Part shown: positions 63,877 to 64,000 of the stretch, piece by piece
Numbering within the stretch: the first letter of the stretch is position 1
Layout of the letters: each line of letters opens with the position of its first letter
From: Anaerolineae bacterium
GTDB taxonomy: Bacteria; Chloroflexota; Anaerolineae; Anaerolineales; E44-bin32
DNA: 64,000 nucleotides
Assembly (NCBI GenBank): GCA_011174825.1
Contig: DUEZ01000077.1
Location: 38,758-102,757, forward strand
Direction: 5' to 3'
Notes under the pieces: model-generated
Database searches by the model: none
Seen by the model: the letters and a program-made list of their open reading frames with translations, nothing else
What the model was told of the DNA's origin: nothing
Translations under genes and position numbers: made by a program

Positions 63877-64000
63877 TCAAAACATACTCGTTTGATAGCC
63901 GACATCCGTGGGTAACTTCTCCCCTCCAGCGACTTTGTCCGCCCATCGCGTTGGCTCGGGCAGCCGATATTTTGTACAGCATTTCAAGACAAATTCGACC
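63877..64000 (-). CDS. nfi: endonuclease V, C-terminal end only
   Basis: The last 40 codons of a minus-strand gene that enters from the right edge. I translated VEFVLKCCTKYRLPEPTRWADKVAGG and a short tail; the YRLPEPTRWAD block is the conserved C-terminal signature of endonuclease V, which nicks DNA next to deoxyinosine. The catalytic part is outside the window. Confidence 0.85.
   Translation of the reverse strand, partial: VEFVLKCCTKYRLPEPTRWADKVAGGEKLPTDVGYQTSMF

Overview
This 64-kb window is ordinary chromosomal DNA that reads like a Chloroflexota genome, probably an Anaerolineae-type MAG or isolate. That is an inference from gene repertoire and style, not from a marker-gene comparison. 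The supporting observations are a Gram-positive-like cell-envelope set (many short lipoproteins, no outer-membrane genes), the cluster rpmH-rnpA-yidD-yidC-khpB-parA-parB, PadR and PspC regulators, DUF362, DUF4173 and DUF6125 family proteins, sigma70-like TATAAT boxes, and large numbers of small dispersed palindromic repeats in almost every intergenic gap. GC content is moderate.

Layout. 1-4.2 kb (minus strand): purine deaminases (adenine deaminase, cut by the window edge, and an 8-oxoguanine-deaminase-like enzyme) and folD. 4.4-9.4 kb: a membrane Ser/Thr kinase with an extracytoplasmic propeller, an M14 peptidase lipoprotein, a PadR regulator and NfuA. 9.9-15.5 kb: gyrB, a membrane protein, SAM hydrolase and murA. 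16-22.2 kb: the origin-type cluster rpmH-rnpA-yidD-lipoprotein-yidC-khpB, then a pfkB kinase, parA and parB; no dnaA or recognisable origin is present. 22.2-26.7 kb: panE-like reductase, fabG, an Asp23-family protein, nusB, tatA/B and tatC. 26.8-39.9 kb: a PH-like membrane protein, a large multidomain lipoprotein, acyl-CoA dehydrogenase, a thioredoxin-like lipoprotein with an in-frame UGA, fused ftcD, a CapA-like lipoprotein, DUF362 and a UPF0104 flippase-like protein. 39.9-45.1 kb (minus strand): lysS, greA, a PIG-L deacetylase and an ABC-F protein with a leader-peptide/attenuator arrangement. 45.5-48.3 kb: tRNA-Lys and a small element bounded by a 44-bp tRNA direct repeat, carrying a HEAT-repeat gene, followed by a second, decayed tRNA-end copy. 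48.4-64 kb: an orphan ABC ATPase, two TIGR04076-like proteins, a nitroreductase, a SpoIIE phosphatase/RsbW/STAS switch, an SDR, PspC, an FAD oxidoreductase, GNAT, a DUF6125 protein, a methyltransferase, DUF4173 and the 3' end of endonuclease V (nfi).

The most interesting observations are: (1) a thioredoxin-like lipoprotein whose first active-site cysteine codon is UGA, followed by a hairpin that fits the bacterial SECIS pattern, so a probable selenoprotein; (2) a complete transcription-attenuation leader (promoter, 20-codon leader ORF, intrinsic terminator) ahead of an ABC-F gene; (3) a 1.84-kb integrase-less element in tRNA-Lys that preserves the presumed ancestral terminator at its far end; (4) MurA with Asp in place of the fosfomycin-target Cys; and (5) two genes whose -10 box lies 6-7 nt before the start codon, which implies leaderless mRNAs.
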